The notes under the pieces were generated by a model. That model did no database searches, had not been told where the DNA came from, and was given only the letters and a program-made list of their open reading frames with translations. Below are positions 1 through 7,001 of a stretch of DNA of 10,347 nt, one piece after another. How positions within the stretch are numbered: position 1 is the first letter of the stretch; every line of letters begins with the position of its first letter. The stretch comes from Acidaminococcales bacterium (lineage in GTDB: Bacteria > Bacillota > Negativicutes > Acidaminococcales > JAISLQ01), in the NCBI GenBank assembly GCA_031275255.1, contig JAISPA010000247.1, positions 1 through 10,347 on the forward strand. The letters are read 5' to 3'. The position numbers were made by a program, and so were the translations under genes.

Positions 1-123
1 GTAGAAAAATTTTCGCTGGCAGTAATCGCTTTGCCAGAAAGCAAAGAGGGCCATGCCCGCCAAAAACAGGAAGAAGCCCGCGCGCTTTATGATTTTGCGT
101 TTTTCGGCCGAAAGTATGCGCAT
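1..123 (-). CDS. Membrane-anchored protein, N-terminal fragment; possibly lytic murein transglycosylase
   Basis: This is the first 41 codons of a gene that runs off the left edge. The protein starts MRILSAEKRKIIKRAG, then has one hydrophobic segment at about residues 16-29 (FFLFLAGMALFAFW), then QSDYCQRKFFY. That is a short basic cytoplasmic tail followed by a single membrane anchor or uncleaved signal, so the rest of the protein should be extracytoplasmic. The ATG lies 4 bp after the coaE stop, with an AAGGG-type ribosome site inside the coaE end, so it is the fourth gene of the polA operon. In Negativicutes and related Firmicutes coaE is, as I recall, often followed by an anchored Slt-type transglycosylase, and the anchor layout fits. 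No catalytic domain is visible here, so the function is inferred from context only. Confidence 0.5.
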   Translation of the reverse strand, partial: MRILSAEKRKIIKRAGFFLFLAGMALFAFWQSDYCQRKFFY

Positions 124-127
124 TGTT

Positions 128-739
128 TCACCCTTGCGAAAGCAGATTTTTCCACGCTTTTTCCACTTTTTCCCTAGTTTGGCTTATGTCGCCGGAATTG
201 TCGATGACCAGATCGGCGTAGGGCAATTTCGCCGTCAAAGGCAGTTGGGCGCCCATGCGCCGGCGCGCGTCTTTTGCGCTTAACCGGTCGCGTTGGCAAA
301 GCCGCGCTAATTGCAGGCTTTCCGGCAGGTACACCAGCCATATTTTGTCGACCTTGCTTTGCCAGGATTTTTCCACGAGCAAAGGTATGTCGGCGACCAT
401 CGCGGCAAACCCCCGCTTTTTTGCTTTTTCGGCGAACTTTAGCAAATTTTGCTCCACTAGGCAGTGCAGATAACCTTCCAGGCGTGGCAGAAGGTTTTGT
501 TCGCCAAACACGGCCGCGCCCAGCTTTTTTCGGTCAATATTCCCCTTTGCGGTCAGTATGTCGAGGCCAAGCCTTTCGGCGAATTCTTCCTTTATCGGCG
601 CAAAGGCCGCGCCGCCTCTGGCCATGAGCCGGTGCGCCTCCCGATCGGCGTCAAAGATCGGCGCCCCCAGTTGTTTAAGCATCGCGGAAACTGTGCTTTT
701 TCCTGAAGCTATGCCGCCTGTCAGCCCGACTACAAGCAA
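128..739 (-). CDS. coaE: Dephospho-CoA kinase
   Basis: A 203-residue cytoplasmic kinase that phosphorylates the 3'-hydroxyl of the dephospho-CoA ribose, the last step of coenzyme A synthesis. The P-loop GLTGGIASGKST is at residues 5-16, the substrate-binding FDADREAH segment at about 29-36, and PLLVEKSW (usual PLLFE) near 118-125. The lid region carries LSAKDARRRMGAQ, and the family's ADLVIDNSGD is near the C terminus. Length is normal for the family. The start codon is TTG, chosen because the P-loop begins at residue 5 as usual and a strong GGGGAGG ribosome site lies upstream. It begins 16 bp after the mutM stop and ends 4 bp before the next gene. The polA-mutM-coaE order is common in Firmicutes, sometimes with ytaF inserted, which is absent here. 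Confidence 0.97.
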   Translation of the reverse strand: MLVVGLTGGIASGKSTVSAMLKQLGAPIFDADREAHRLMARGGAAFAPIKEEFAERLGLDILTAKGNIDRKKLGAAVFGEQNLLPRLEGYLHCLVEQNLLKFAEKAKKRGFAAMVADIPLLVEKSWQSKVDKIWLVYLPESLQLARLCQRDRLSAKDARRRMGAQLPLTAKLPYADLVIDNSGDISQTREKVEKAWKNLLSQG

Positions 740-747
740 GGGAAATA

Positions 748-754
748 CCTCCCC
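748..754 (-). promoter_or_regulatory. Ribosome binding site deciding the coaE TTG start
   Basis: The minus strand reads GGGGAGG, ending 8 bases before a TTG codon. It lies immediately beyond the mutM stop codon (756-758), so a ribosome terminating on mutM sits over the coaE initiation site. This supports TTG as the start; there is no nearby in-frame ATG. Confidence 0.75.
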
Positions 755-755
755 G

Positions 756-1574
756 TCATTTTTGGCAACGCGGACAATAAGTAGTGCCGCGCCCTGCCAC
801 GCGCGCGTAGGCTAGCGGCGCGCCGCATTTCAGGCAAGGCTGCCCGCGCCGTCCGTAAACCAGGAGATAATTCTGGTTGTCGCCCTTTTTCCCGTCACCG
901 TCTTTATAATCGCGAAAACTAGTGCCGCGGTTGGCTATGCCCTGCCCGATCACGCCGATCAAGGCCTCGCGCAGCCTTTCCGCCTCCTCCGGCGACAAAT
1001 CGGACGCCTTGCGCGACGGCATGACGCCGGCCAGCGCCAGCGCCTCGTCCGCGTATATATTGCCGACGCCGGCTATGGCCGACTGATCGAGCAGCACGCC
1101 TTTAACCGCCGCCGAGCGTTTTTTCATGATTTGCGCGAAACAGGCGGCCGTCAACTGGCCGTCGATCGGTTCCGGCCCAAGCTCGCGCAGGCCTTTTATG
1201 ACATTTTCCCCCGCGCCGAGCAAATAGAGGGCGCCCAGTGTGCGCACGTCGGTATACCATAGGCAGTTGCCGTCCGACAGGGAAAAGCGGACGCGCGCGT
1301 AAGGCGGGGCGTCGCCCGGGCCGGAAGCGATCAGCGCGCCGGTCAGCCGCATGTGCGCGACCAGTAATTTTTGGCTGGCAAGACTGACGAGCAGATATTT
1401 GCCGCGGCGCGAGACGTCATTTATCACGCCGCCGGCGATGCCTGCGGAAAAATCTTTGGCGGACGGCCATTTTATTATCCGGTCAAGATAAATTTGCACG
1501 TCGGCGATCCCGCGCCCCAAAAGATGCGGGCGCAGCGTCCGCCTGATGTTTTCCACTTCCGGCAGCTCCGGCAT
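756..1574 (-). CDS. mutM: Formamidopyrimidine-DNA glycosylase (Fpg/MutM)
   Basis: A 272-residue bifunctional glycosylase/AP lyase that removes 8-oxoguanine and formamidopyrimidines from DNA. The N terminus MPELPEVENIRRTL supplies the catalytic Pro (after Met removal) and the neighbouring Glu. RRGKYLL carries the conserved Lys, GVGNIYADEAL is the helix-two-turn-helix DNA-binding element, and VYGRRGQPC leads into a zinc finger with CLKC and CPRC at the C terminus. The full length and complete finger indicate an intact gene. The usual intercalating residues look altered: HMRLTG has Leu where E. coli MutM has Met73, and VRTLG has Leu where Phe110 sits, while the Arg is kept. The ATG has AGGAG upstream, overlapping the end of polA 11 bp away. 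It is co-transcribed with polA, linking repair synthesis with base excision. Confidence 0.97.
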   Translation of the reverse strand: MPELPEVENIRRTLRPHLLGRGIADVQIYLDRIIKWPSAKDFSAGIAGGVINDVSRRGKYLLVSLASQKLLVAHMRLTGALIASGPGDAPPYARVRFSLSDGNCLWYTDVRTLGALYLLGAGENVIKGLRELGPEPIDGQLTAACFAQIMKKRSAAVKGVLLDQSAIAGVGNIYADEALALAGVMPSRKASDLSPEEAERLREALIGVIGQGIANRGTSFRDYKDGDGKKGDNQNYLLVYGRRGQPCLKCGAPLAYARVAGRGTTYCPRCQK

Positions 1575-1585
1575 GTTTTTCGCTC

Positions 1586-4171
1586 CTATCCTTTAGTTTG
1601 CGCCCAATTCTTGCCTGCCGCCACGTCCACCACCAGCGGCACTTTCAGATCGGCGGCCTTTTGCATCTTGTCTTTTACCAATTCTTCCAGCAGGCGCCTT
1701 TCTTCATCCGGCGCTTCAAAGATCAATTCGTCGTGCACTTGCAGGAGCAGGCGCGACTTCATCTTTTTTTCCGCCAACAGCCGCGCCACGTCCACCATCG
1801 CCTTTTTGATTATGTCGGCGGCGGAACCCTGAATGGGCGTATTTATCGCCGTGCGCTCGGCGAAAGAGCGCCGGTTGAAATTGGAACTGTTGATGTCGGG
1901 CAAATAGCGGCGGCGGTTGAACATGGTAGTGGCGTATCCCGTCTTGCGCGCGTCTGCCACCGCTTGCCGCATATAGTTTTTGATTCCCGGATAGCGCCCG
2001 AAATATTTTTCAATATACATGCCCGCCTCCGCGCGGCTTATGCCAAGGTCGCGGGCCAGCCCGAAATCGCTGATCCCATAAACTATGCCAAAATTGACCG
2101 CTTTGGCGCGTGTGCGCAAAGCCGGCGTTACTTCCTCCGCCGGCACGGCAAACACTTCGGCGGCGGTCTGCCTGTGTATATCCTGATTTTCCCAGAAAGC
2201 CCCGATGAAAAGCGGGTCGCCGGATATATGGGCAAGTATCCTAAGTTCCACCTGAGAATAGTCAAAAGCTACCAACCAGTCAAATCCCTGGCCGGGAACG
2301 AAAAATTCCCTGATCCGCCGGCCTGTTTCCGTTCTGACCGGGATGTTTTGCAGATTGGGCTCGGTGCTGGACAGCCGGCCGGTGGTTGTCGCCAATTGCT
2401 GGAAATGCGAATATACCCGGCCGGTTTCCTGGTCGATCAGCGGTTTCATGCCTTCAAGATAAGTTGATTGCAGTTTGTTCAGCAGCCGAAACTCCAAAAT
2501 CCCATCAACCACCGGATGCTGGCCGGACAATTTCTCCAGCACATCCGCATCCGTCGAATAGCCGGTTTTGGTCTTTTTCTGCACAGGCAGGGCCAGGCGC
2601 TCAAAAAGCAGCGCCCCCAATTGCTTGGGCGAGTTGAGGTTGAACTCCTCCCCGGCCAAAGCGAAAATCTCTTTTTGCAAAAGTCCGATTTTTCGCGAAA
2701 GCTCATCCGACATGGCTTCAAGCTGCCGCCTGTCCACGGTTATCCCGGCTAGTTCCATGGCCGCCAGTACCTTTGTCAGCGGCAGCTCCAGTTCGCGGTA
2801 AAGTTGGGCAAGCCCTGTGCGATCGAGTTCTTCCGACAAAACCGCCTGCAGCCGCGCCAAAAGCTCCGCAGGCGCGGCGTCCGCGCCGCCCGGACAAAAC
2901 CGGGCGCAAAGCGCTTCTATGGTAAAATTGTTAATCGAAGGGTCAACAAGGTAAGCGGCCACCGCGCTGTCGTCCGCTATGCCCCGCAGCGGCGCCCCTT
3001 CTTTCCAGGCGGCCTGATAAAGCTCTTTCGCGTTGAGGGCGGTTTTGGGGAAATCGGCGTCGGCCAGCCATTCAAGCACGGCCGGCCAGGCCGCGTCTTC
3101 CGCTTGAAAAAGATAGGCGCGCCCGCCGGTAAAAACTTCCATTTCCTCTAATTTAAGGCGCGGCAAGGCCCCCGTGATTTTCGGACAAACAAACGCCGTC
3201 CCCTCCGGTTGGCCGAACAATATGGCGCTTGCCCGCCCAAAGCTGTCCACGACTTCCGCCGCGTTGCTTTTTGCCGCTTTCGCCGGCGTTTCGGGCAAAC
3301 CGCCGGCCGCGCATAAGGCGGCAAGCCTGCCTTTCAGGCCGCCAAATTCCAACTCGCCGGCGATCGCTTCGGCTTTCGCCCGGTCGGGGTTTATAGTGAA
3401 GCGGGCGGGGACAAATTCTATCGGCACAGTTTTGTCGATGCTGGCCAGCCGCCTGGACAGGAAAGCCAAATCTTTATTGGCCGCCAGTTTTTCGCCTGGC
3501 TTGCCTTTTATCTGCTCAAGGTTGGCGAAAATATTTTCAACGGTTCCGTATTCCGCCAAAAGTTTGCCGGCGGTCTTTTCCCCTATGCCGGGCACGCCGG
3601 GAATATTATCGGACGCATCGCCCATCAAAGCCTTGAGTTCAACAATCTGCGCCGGCGAAAGGTTGTATTCGGCGCGCAAGGCGGCCAGGTCAAAAAGTTT
3701 TGTGCCGGTAATGCCCTTTTGCGTCAAAAGGACCTTGGTCCGCCCGCTGATAAGCTGCAAGGCGTCGCGGTCCCCGGTTACGATGACGCTGTCGCAGCCG
3801 GCGTCTTCCGCTTGCGCGGCCAGTGTGCCGATAATATCGTCGGCTTCGTAACCGTCAAGATCCAAAACCATGATCCCAAAACTTTCGAGCAGCCGGCGCG
3901 CCAGTGGAAACTGCTCGACAAGCTCGGGCGGGGTCGGTTTGCGCTGGGCCTTGTACGCGCTGAAAAGGCTGGTGCGAAAGGTTACGCGCGATTTATCGAA
4001 AGCCACCGCCATAAACTGCGGCTTCATTTCATCAATAAGGCGCAAAAGCATTTTGGCGAGGCCGTACACGGCGCCGGTATTTACGCCTTTGCTGCTGACA
4101 AGCGGCGGCAAAGCGTAAAACGCCCGATAAAGCAGGCTGCTGCCGTCAATTATGACAAATTTACCGTTCAT
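1586..4171 (-). CDS. polA: DNA polymerase I
   Basis: An 861-residue family A polymerase for Okazaki-fragment maturation and repair synthesis. The 5' nuclease domain (about 1-290) shows VIIDGSS, AFDKSRVTFR, EADD (109-112), TGDRD (132-136) and GDASDN (184-189) followed by the PGVPGIGEKTA helix-hairpin-helix. The polymerase domain (about 480-861) has motif A DYSQVELR with D637, the O-helix pattern R686-K690-F694-Y698-G, and motif C VHDE with D814. The middle 3'-5' exonuclease-like domain lacks the DxE pair (the sequence there is ILFGQPEG), and I see no YxxxD motif, so proofreading is presumably lost, as in many Firmicutes. It is the first gene of its operon. The ribosome site before the ATG is weak (ACGGACGG). 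An extended -10 promoter lies about 45 bp upstream. Confidence 0.98.
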   Translation of the reverse strand: MNGKFVIIDGSSLLYRAFYALPPLVSSKGVNTGAVYGLAKMLLRLIDEMKPQFMAVAFDKSRVTFRTSLFSAYKAQRKPTPPELVEQFPLARRLLESFGIMVLDLDGYEADDIIGTLAAQAEDAGCDSVIVTGDRDALQLISGRTKVLLTQKGITGTKLFDLAALRAEYNLSPAQIVELKALMGDASDNIPGVPGIGEKTAGKLLAEYGTVENIFANLEQIKGKPGEKLAANKDLAFLSRRLASIDKTVPIEFVPARFTINPDRAKAEAIAGELEFGGLKGRLAALCAAGGLPETPAKAAKSNAAEVVDSFGRASAILFGQPEGTAFVCPKITGALPRLKLEEMEVFTGGRAYLFQAEDAAWPAVLEWLADADFPKTALNAKELYQAAWKEGAPLRGIADDSAVAAYLVDPSINNFTIEALCARFCPGGADAAPAELLARLQAVLSEELDRTGLAQLYRELELPLTKVLAAMELAGITVDRRQLEAMSDELSRKIGLLQKEIFALAGEEFNLNSPKQLGALLFERLALPVQKKTKTGYSTDADVLEKLSGQHPVVDGILEFRLLNKLQSTYLEGMKPLIDQETGRVYSHFQQLATTTGRLSSTEPNLQNIPVRTETGRRIREFFVPGQGFDWLVAFDYSQVELRILAHISGDPLFIGAFWENQDIHRQTAAEVFAVPAEEVTPALRTRAKAVNFGIVYGISDFGLARDLGISRAEAGMYIEKYFGRYPGIKNYMRQAVADARKTGYATTMFNRRRYLPDINSSNFNRRSFAERTAINTPIQGSAADIIKKAMVDVARLLAEKKMKSRLLLQVHDELIFEAPDEERRLLEELVKDKMQKAADLKVPLVVDVAAGKNWAQTKG

Positions 4172-4215
4172 TGGCGTACCGTCCGTTTGAAATGTTTGGA
4201 ATATCTGATTATGTA

Positions 4216-4224
4216 ATTATATCA
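4216..4224 (-). promoter_or_regulatory. Extended -10 promoter of the polA operon
   Basis: The minus strand reads TGATATAAT, a perfect TATAAT preceded by the TGn of an extended -10 element. No good -35 is seen 17 bp upstream (TTTTTC), which is normal for extended -10 promoters. Transcription would begin near 4209, giving a leader of about 38 nt before the polA ATG. This is the only clear promoter between the IS relic and polA. Confidence 0.7.
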
Positions 4225-4303
4225 CAAATAAGTGAGGAGAAAAAATTCTTTAGCCGATACTATTTCAGTCAAAACACGGCTAAGATTTGCAAACCGGCTT
4301 GCC

Positions 4304-4411
4304 GCCTTGCAAGGCTTAAAATGTAGGCGAACCCCGCAGAATGCTTGCCTTCCTTGGCGCATTCTGCATTTGGCCGTCCATGGCCTTCAAAGGTTAGGCG
4401 AGGCTTTGCAA
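4304..4411. repeat. Nested imperfect inverted repeat
   Basis: Outer arms TTGCAAGGCTT (4307-4317) and AGGCTTTGCAA (4401-4411) pair over all 11 positions if two G-U pairs are allowed in a plus-strand RNA. Inside them GCAGAATGC (4336-4344) and GCATTCTGC (4359-4367) form a perfect 9-bp stem, and the loop has a further GCC/GGC. The outer arm also overlaps a 12-bp palindrome, GCCTTGCAAGGC (4304-4315). No protein gene is convincing here. It adjoins the IS30 relic and could be part of that element or a separate small palindromic element. Confidence 0.5.
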
Positions 4412-4446
4412 CACCGCCCGGCAGGGAAAAGACCGCCGCTGCCGTT

Positions 4447-4497
4447 GTACTTGCCGATATCCGCGCCCTTGGGGATGAACCGCTTTATCAGGCTATC
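4447..4497 (-). pseudogene. IS30 transposase fragment (IPKG segment)
   Basis: The minus strand encodes DSLIKRFIPKGADIGKY. This matches the well-known IS30-family stretch (N)GLxRxFxPKGxDI that follows the last catalytic Glu region. It is only 17 codons, out of frame with the N-terminal fragment at 4541-4706, and cut off where the family continues with the NNxPRKxLGYxTP region. That continuation is found instead on the plus strand at 4707-4847. Confidence 0.6.
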
Positions 4498-4502
4498 AAC
4501 GC

Positions 4503-4521
4503 GGGAGGGGCAGGCCCTCCC
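4503..4521. repeat. GC-rich hairpin at the deletion junction of the IS relic
   Basis: GGGAGGG (4503-4509) and CCCTCCC (4515-4521) form a 7-bp stem with a 5-base loop, embedded in a G/C-only-looking stretch to about 4552. It lies exactly between the N-terminal and IPKG pieces of the minus-strand transposase, where the catalytic middle should be. It may be an inserted repetitive palindrome or the scar of the deletion. Confidence 0.5.
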
Positions 4522-4540
4522 CTACCTCGCCCTCGCCCCG

Positions 4541-4706
4541 CGCCCGCCGCGCAGACGATTTCGCCGATATATTCCGGCATGTTGGGGTTTCGGCTCTTAT
4601 AAGGGTCCTCCCGTCTATGGGCGATGCCGCCATGCTTTATCTCATGCTCTATGGTCCTTCTGTCGCGCCCCGGCTGTTTTGCGATTTCTCTTGCCGTGTA
4701 ATTTGT
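4541..4706 (-). pseudogene. IS30 transposase N-terminal (helix-turn-helix) fragment
   Basis: The minus strand reads NYTAREIAKQPGRDRRTIEH followed directly by EIKHG. This is the IS30-family pattern of a DNA-binding helix-turn-helix (xIAxxLGRxxxTIxREIKRG). It continues through IAHRREDPYKSRNPN to EIVCAAGAG, which resembles the family's E-x-x-Y-x-A-D-x-G-Q linker. There is no start codon or ribosome site, and after about 55 codons the reading dissolves into Gly/Arg-rich low-complexity sequence and a stop. It is a broken remnant, antisense to the C-terminal fragment's flank. Confidence 0.6.
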
Positions 4707-4847
4707 ACAGACGAATTGCCGCCGGAGATTATCAAGCCGGCGGCGGAGTGGAACAATAATCTGCCGAGGAAGATTTCAGGCTATAGGACGCCTGCAGAAG
4801 CATTCGCGCAGGAGCTTGCGAAAATCAAAGAGGCGATCGCGGCATAA
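4707..4847 (+). pseudogene. IS30 transposase C-terminal fragment
   Basis: The plus strand encodes TDELPPEIIKPAAEW, then NNNLPRKISGYRTPAEAF, then AQELAKIKEAIAA and a TAA stop. The second part is the classic IS30-family C terminus (NNRPRKxLGYxTPxExF). An open frame extends upstream to 4617, but that part is antisense to the N-terminal fragment and is not transposase. The fragment lacks any catalytic residue cluster and its own start, so it is a pseudogene. The strand is opposite to the other two fragments, which indicates an inversion. Confidence 0.75.
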
Positions 4848-4912
4848 TCTCCTATACTTGCCTAAGCTGTGGTGTCACAATGATGGGTGGATGGCCAAAC
4901 CCTATGGAAAAA

Positions 4913-4938
4913 TTTTTGCATTTGATATTGCAATCGAC
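4913..4938. repeat. Possible right terminal inverted repeat of the IS30 relic
   Basis: TTTTTGCATTTGATATTGCAATCGAC follows the transposase stop by about 65 bp, the usual distance for an IS30 end, and the TTGCATTTGATATTGCAA core resembles IS30-family ends as I recall them. No clear partner is seen on the left; GATTTGCAA at 4284-4292 is the nearest candidate. Read on the minus strand, the same sequence is a 5-bp hairpin followed by AAATTTTT, so it could also act as a weak terminator for the exporter operon. Confidence 0.3.
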
Positions 4939-4968
4939 TGACAGTTTTGTACAAACGCGCGGCCGTTG

Positions 4969-6096
4969 TCAATCCAGCCGCTTTTTAAAACGCAATATGC
5001 TGACGGACATGACGATCGCGATAAAGGCGCATAGCACCAGTATTTGCGGCCACAACTGTTCGGCGGACGCGCCTTTGAGGACGATGCCGCGAATGATTTT
5101 CAGGTAAAAGGTTATCGGCACAAGGTAGCCAAGGTAGTAAAAAAAGGTGGGCATGGCCTCGCGGGGGAACATAAAGCCGGAAAGCAGCACGCTCGGCATG
5201 ATGAAGGAAAAAGAGAGGATTATTCCCTGCATTTGAGTTTTGGCGGTGTTGGATATGAACAGCCCCAGGCCGAGCGAAGCGGTGATAAAAAGCCCGGTCA
5301 GGAGGTAGAGCAAAAAAACGCTGCCCTGAAAAGGTACGCCAAAAACCAGTTTGGCCGCCAGGAGCAGTACCGTCAGCTGCGTATAGCCCATGGCTATATA
5401 AGGGATTATTTTGCCCAGCATCAATTCATACGGCCGCAGCGGCGTTACCATAAGCTGCTCCAGCGTCCCGCGCTCGCGTTCCCTGATGATGGCCAGCGAA
5501 GTGGTCAGGATCATGGTCAGGGTGAGGATGGTGGCGCAAAGGCCTGGCACCATGTAAAAAGCGGTTATAAAATCGGGGTTGTACCAGGGGCGTATCCTGA
5601 CGTCAAGCGCGGAAGTTTCTAAGCCCGCTATACCCGCCGCGCGCAATTTGCGGACGAGGATTTCCCGCGATTTGCTCTCGCCCACCAATTGAGCCGTGTT
5701 TATGGCGGAGGTGGCGGCGATGGAATCGGTGGCGTCCACTATCACCTGTACCTGGGAGCCGCGCCCGTTTTTCAGCCCTGCGGCGTAATCCGGCGGAATG
5801 ATAATTCCCGCCTTCACGCCGCCGGCCTGCAGTTGGTCGGTAATTTCCTGAAGGCTGGAAGCGGCGCAAGTTATATCGTAGTATTCCGTGGCGGTCAGCG
5901 CTTCGATAAATTCCCGGCTCTCCCGGCTGAGCGACTGGTCAAAGACCGCCGCCGCCAAATGCTTTACATCGGTATTGATCGCGAAACCGAAAATAAGCAC
6001 CTGAAACAGCGGCATAACCACCATAATGGCAAGGGTTATCCGGTCGCGGCGCATTTGGATGAATTCTTTTTTAATCAGGGCGGTCAGTCTGGTCAT
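4969..6096 (-). CDS. ABC-2 type exporter permease (YbhS/YhhJ-like)
   Basis: A 375-residue inner-membrane permease of an ABC-2 exporter. The N-terminal tail KKEFIQMRRDR precedes the first membrane helix (about 21-41). A large extracytoplasmic domain follows (about 45-175) and ends in WYNP, then further helices at roughly 178-203, 231-252, 259-281, 292-312 and 348-368. The cytoplasmic RERERGTLEQLMVTPL (205-220) is a hallmark of YbhS/YbhR-type permeases. The start overlaps the ATPase stop by 4 bp (ATGA), so it is translationally coupled. Related systems such as E. coli YbhGFSR carry two permeases. Here only one is present, followed within about 30 bp by the possible end of an IS30 relic, so a second permease may have been lost or this one works as a homodimer. 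Substrate unknown; drugs or toxic compounds are known for relatives. Confidence 0.9.
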   Translation of the reverse strand: MTRLTALIKKEFIQMRRDRITLAIMVVMPLFQVLIFGFAINTDVKHLAAAVFDQSLSRESREFIEALTATEYYDITCAASSLQEITDQLQAGGVKAGIIIPPDYAAGLKNGRGSQVQVIVDATDSIAATSAINTAQLVGESKSREILVRKLRAAGIAGLETSALDVRIRPWYNPDFITAFYMVPGLCATILTLTMILTTSLAIIRERERGTLEQLMVTPLRPYELMLGKIIPYIAMGYTQLTVLLLAAKLVFGVPFQGSVFLLYLLTGLFITASLGLGLFISNTAKTQMQGIILSFSFIMPSVLLSGFMFPREAMPTFFYYLGYLVPITFYLKIIRGIVLKGASAEQLWPQILVLCAFIAIVMSVSILRFKKRLD

Positions 6097-7001
6097 GGCC
6101 TATGCCTTTTGGCCCGCTTTTTTTCCACAAGATAAATGAACAGGTCTTCCAGCGCGGGCGCTATTTTCTGTGTCCCGTCCCCCGCGAAGCGGGGCGGCGC
6201 GCCGACCGTCCGCACGCACAGGCTTTGGCCGCGGATGTAGGCGCCGGACATATCATGTCCCTGGGCGCTTAGCCCTTCCAGCAGGCCGACCGGATCGGGC
6301 GAGGGTATTTTATAAAGCGCGCCCGGCAGAGAGGCTTTCAGGTTTTCCGGCGTATCGTCGGCGATAATCGCGCCGTCCTGAATAAAGGCGATGCGGTCGC
6401 AGTGTTCGGCTTCGTCGAGAAAATGCGTCGTAACAAGGACGGTGGTCCCGGCGGCGGCGAAGCGGTAAATAAGCTGCCAGAAAAGCCTTCTGGCGTCAGG
6501 GTCGGCGCCGCTAGTCGCCTCGTCCAGGAGCAGCAGGCGCGGTTTATGAAGGACAGCACAGCCGAGCGCAAGCCTTTGCCGCCAGCCGCCGGAAAGGTTG
6601 GCGGCCGGTAGGTCTTTCTGGGCGGTCAGCGCGGTAAGGGCCAGCGCTTTCTCAATCCGCCCCGCCCTTTCCGTTTTTTTCAGGCTGTAGAGGCCGCCGT
6701 AAAAGTCAAGGTTTTCATAGACGGTCAGATCGGAATAAAGGCTGAATTTTTGCGATACATAACCGATTTGTTTTTTGATTTCTTCGCTTTGGGTGAGTAT
6801 ATCAAGCCCGAGTACGCTGCCGCTGCCGCCGGTCGGCAGCAAAAGCCCCGCCAGCATACGGATGGCGGTGGACTTGCCAGAGCCGTTAGGGCCGAGGAAA
6901 CCGTAAACACCGCCCGCCGGCAAGGTAAGGCTCAGGCCGGCGACGGCGGTGAAATCGCCGAATTTACGTGTAAGCCCGTCGGTTTTTATGGCAATGTTCA
7001 T
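6093..7001 (-). CDS. ABC exporter ATPase, catalytically complete subunit (second half of a YbhF-like pair)
   Basis: A 302-residue ATP-binding subunit. Walker A GPNGSGKST is at 37-45, the Q-loop at YVSQK (81-85), the ABC signature LSGGW at 136-140, Walker B LLLLDE at 156-161, the D-loop at GADP and the H-loop His at 193 (TTHFLDEAEH). All catalytic positions are present. The C-terminal part (about 220-302) ends PALEDLFIYLVEKKRAKR, as in the C-terminal half of double-ATPase proteins like E. coli YbhF. It overlaps the preceding ATPase gene and the following permease gene by 4 bp each. It most likely pairs with the preceding ATPase to give an asymmetric heterodimer driving the permease. Confidence 0.93.
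   Translation of the reverse strand: MNIAIKTDGLTRKFGDFTAVAGLSLTLPAGGVYGFLGPNGSGKSTAIRMLAGLLLPTGGSGSVLGLDILTQSEEIKKQIGYVSQKFSLYSDLTVYENLDFYGGLYSLKKTERAGRIEKALALTALTAQKDLPAANLSGGWRQRLALGCAVLHKPRLLLLDEATSGADPDARRLFWQLIYRFAAAGTTVLVTTHFLDEAEHCDRIAFIQDGAIIADDTPENLKASLPGALYKIPSPDPVGLLEGLSAQGHDMSGAYIRGQSLCVRTVGAPPRFAGDGTQKIAPALEDLFIYLVEKKRAKRHRP

Larger units (their letters stand above)
4443..4938. mobile_element. Degenerate, internally rearranged IS30-family insertion sequence
   Basis: The segment contains three separate pieces of an IS30-type transposase: an N-terminal helix-turn-helix piece and a short IPKG piece on the minus strand, and the C-terminal piece on the plus strand. The catalytic DDE core is absent. 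TTGTAC occurs at both edges of the minus-strand block (4445-4450 and 4703-4708). Flipping the block places the three pieces in natural order, ending IGKY next to TDELPP. A possible right end is TTGCATTTGATATTGCAATC near 4916-4935. The left boundary is not identified, and 4250-4442 may also belong to the element. It is a dead relic and cannot move itself. Confidence 0.6.

Noticed and set aside
1598..2467. Long plus-strand frame of 289 codons opposite polA, and other long frames opposite the operon genes
   Set aside because: These are antisense shadows of strongly conserved coding sequence in GC-rich DNA, with no family resemblance of their own.
4232..4759. Open frame of 175 codons on the plus strand upstream of polA
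   Set aside because: Its Arg/Pro/Leu-rich composition looks random, and part of it is antisense to the IS30 N-terminal fragment. No recognisable domain.
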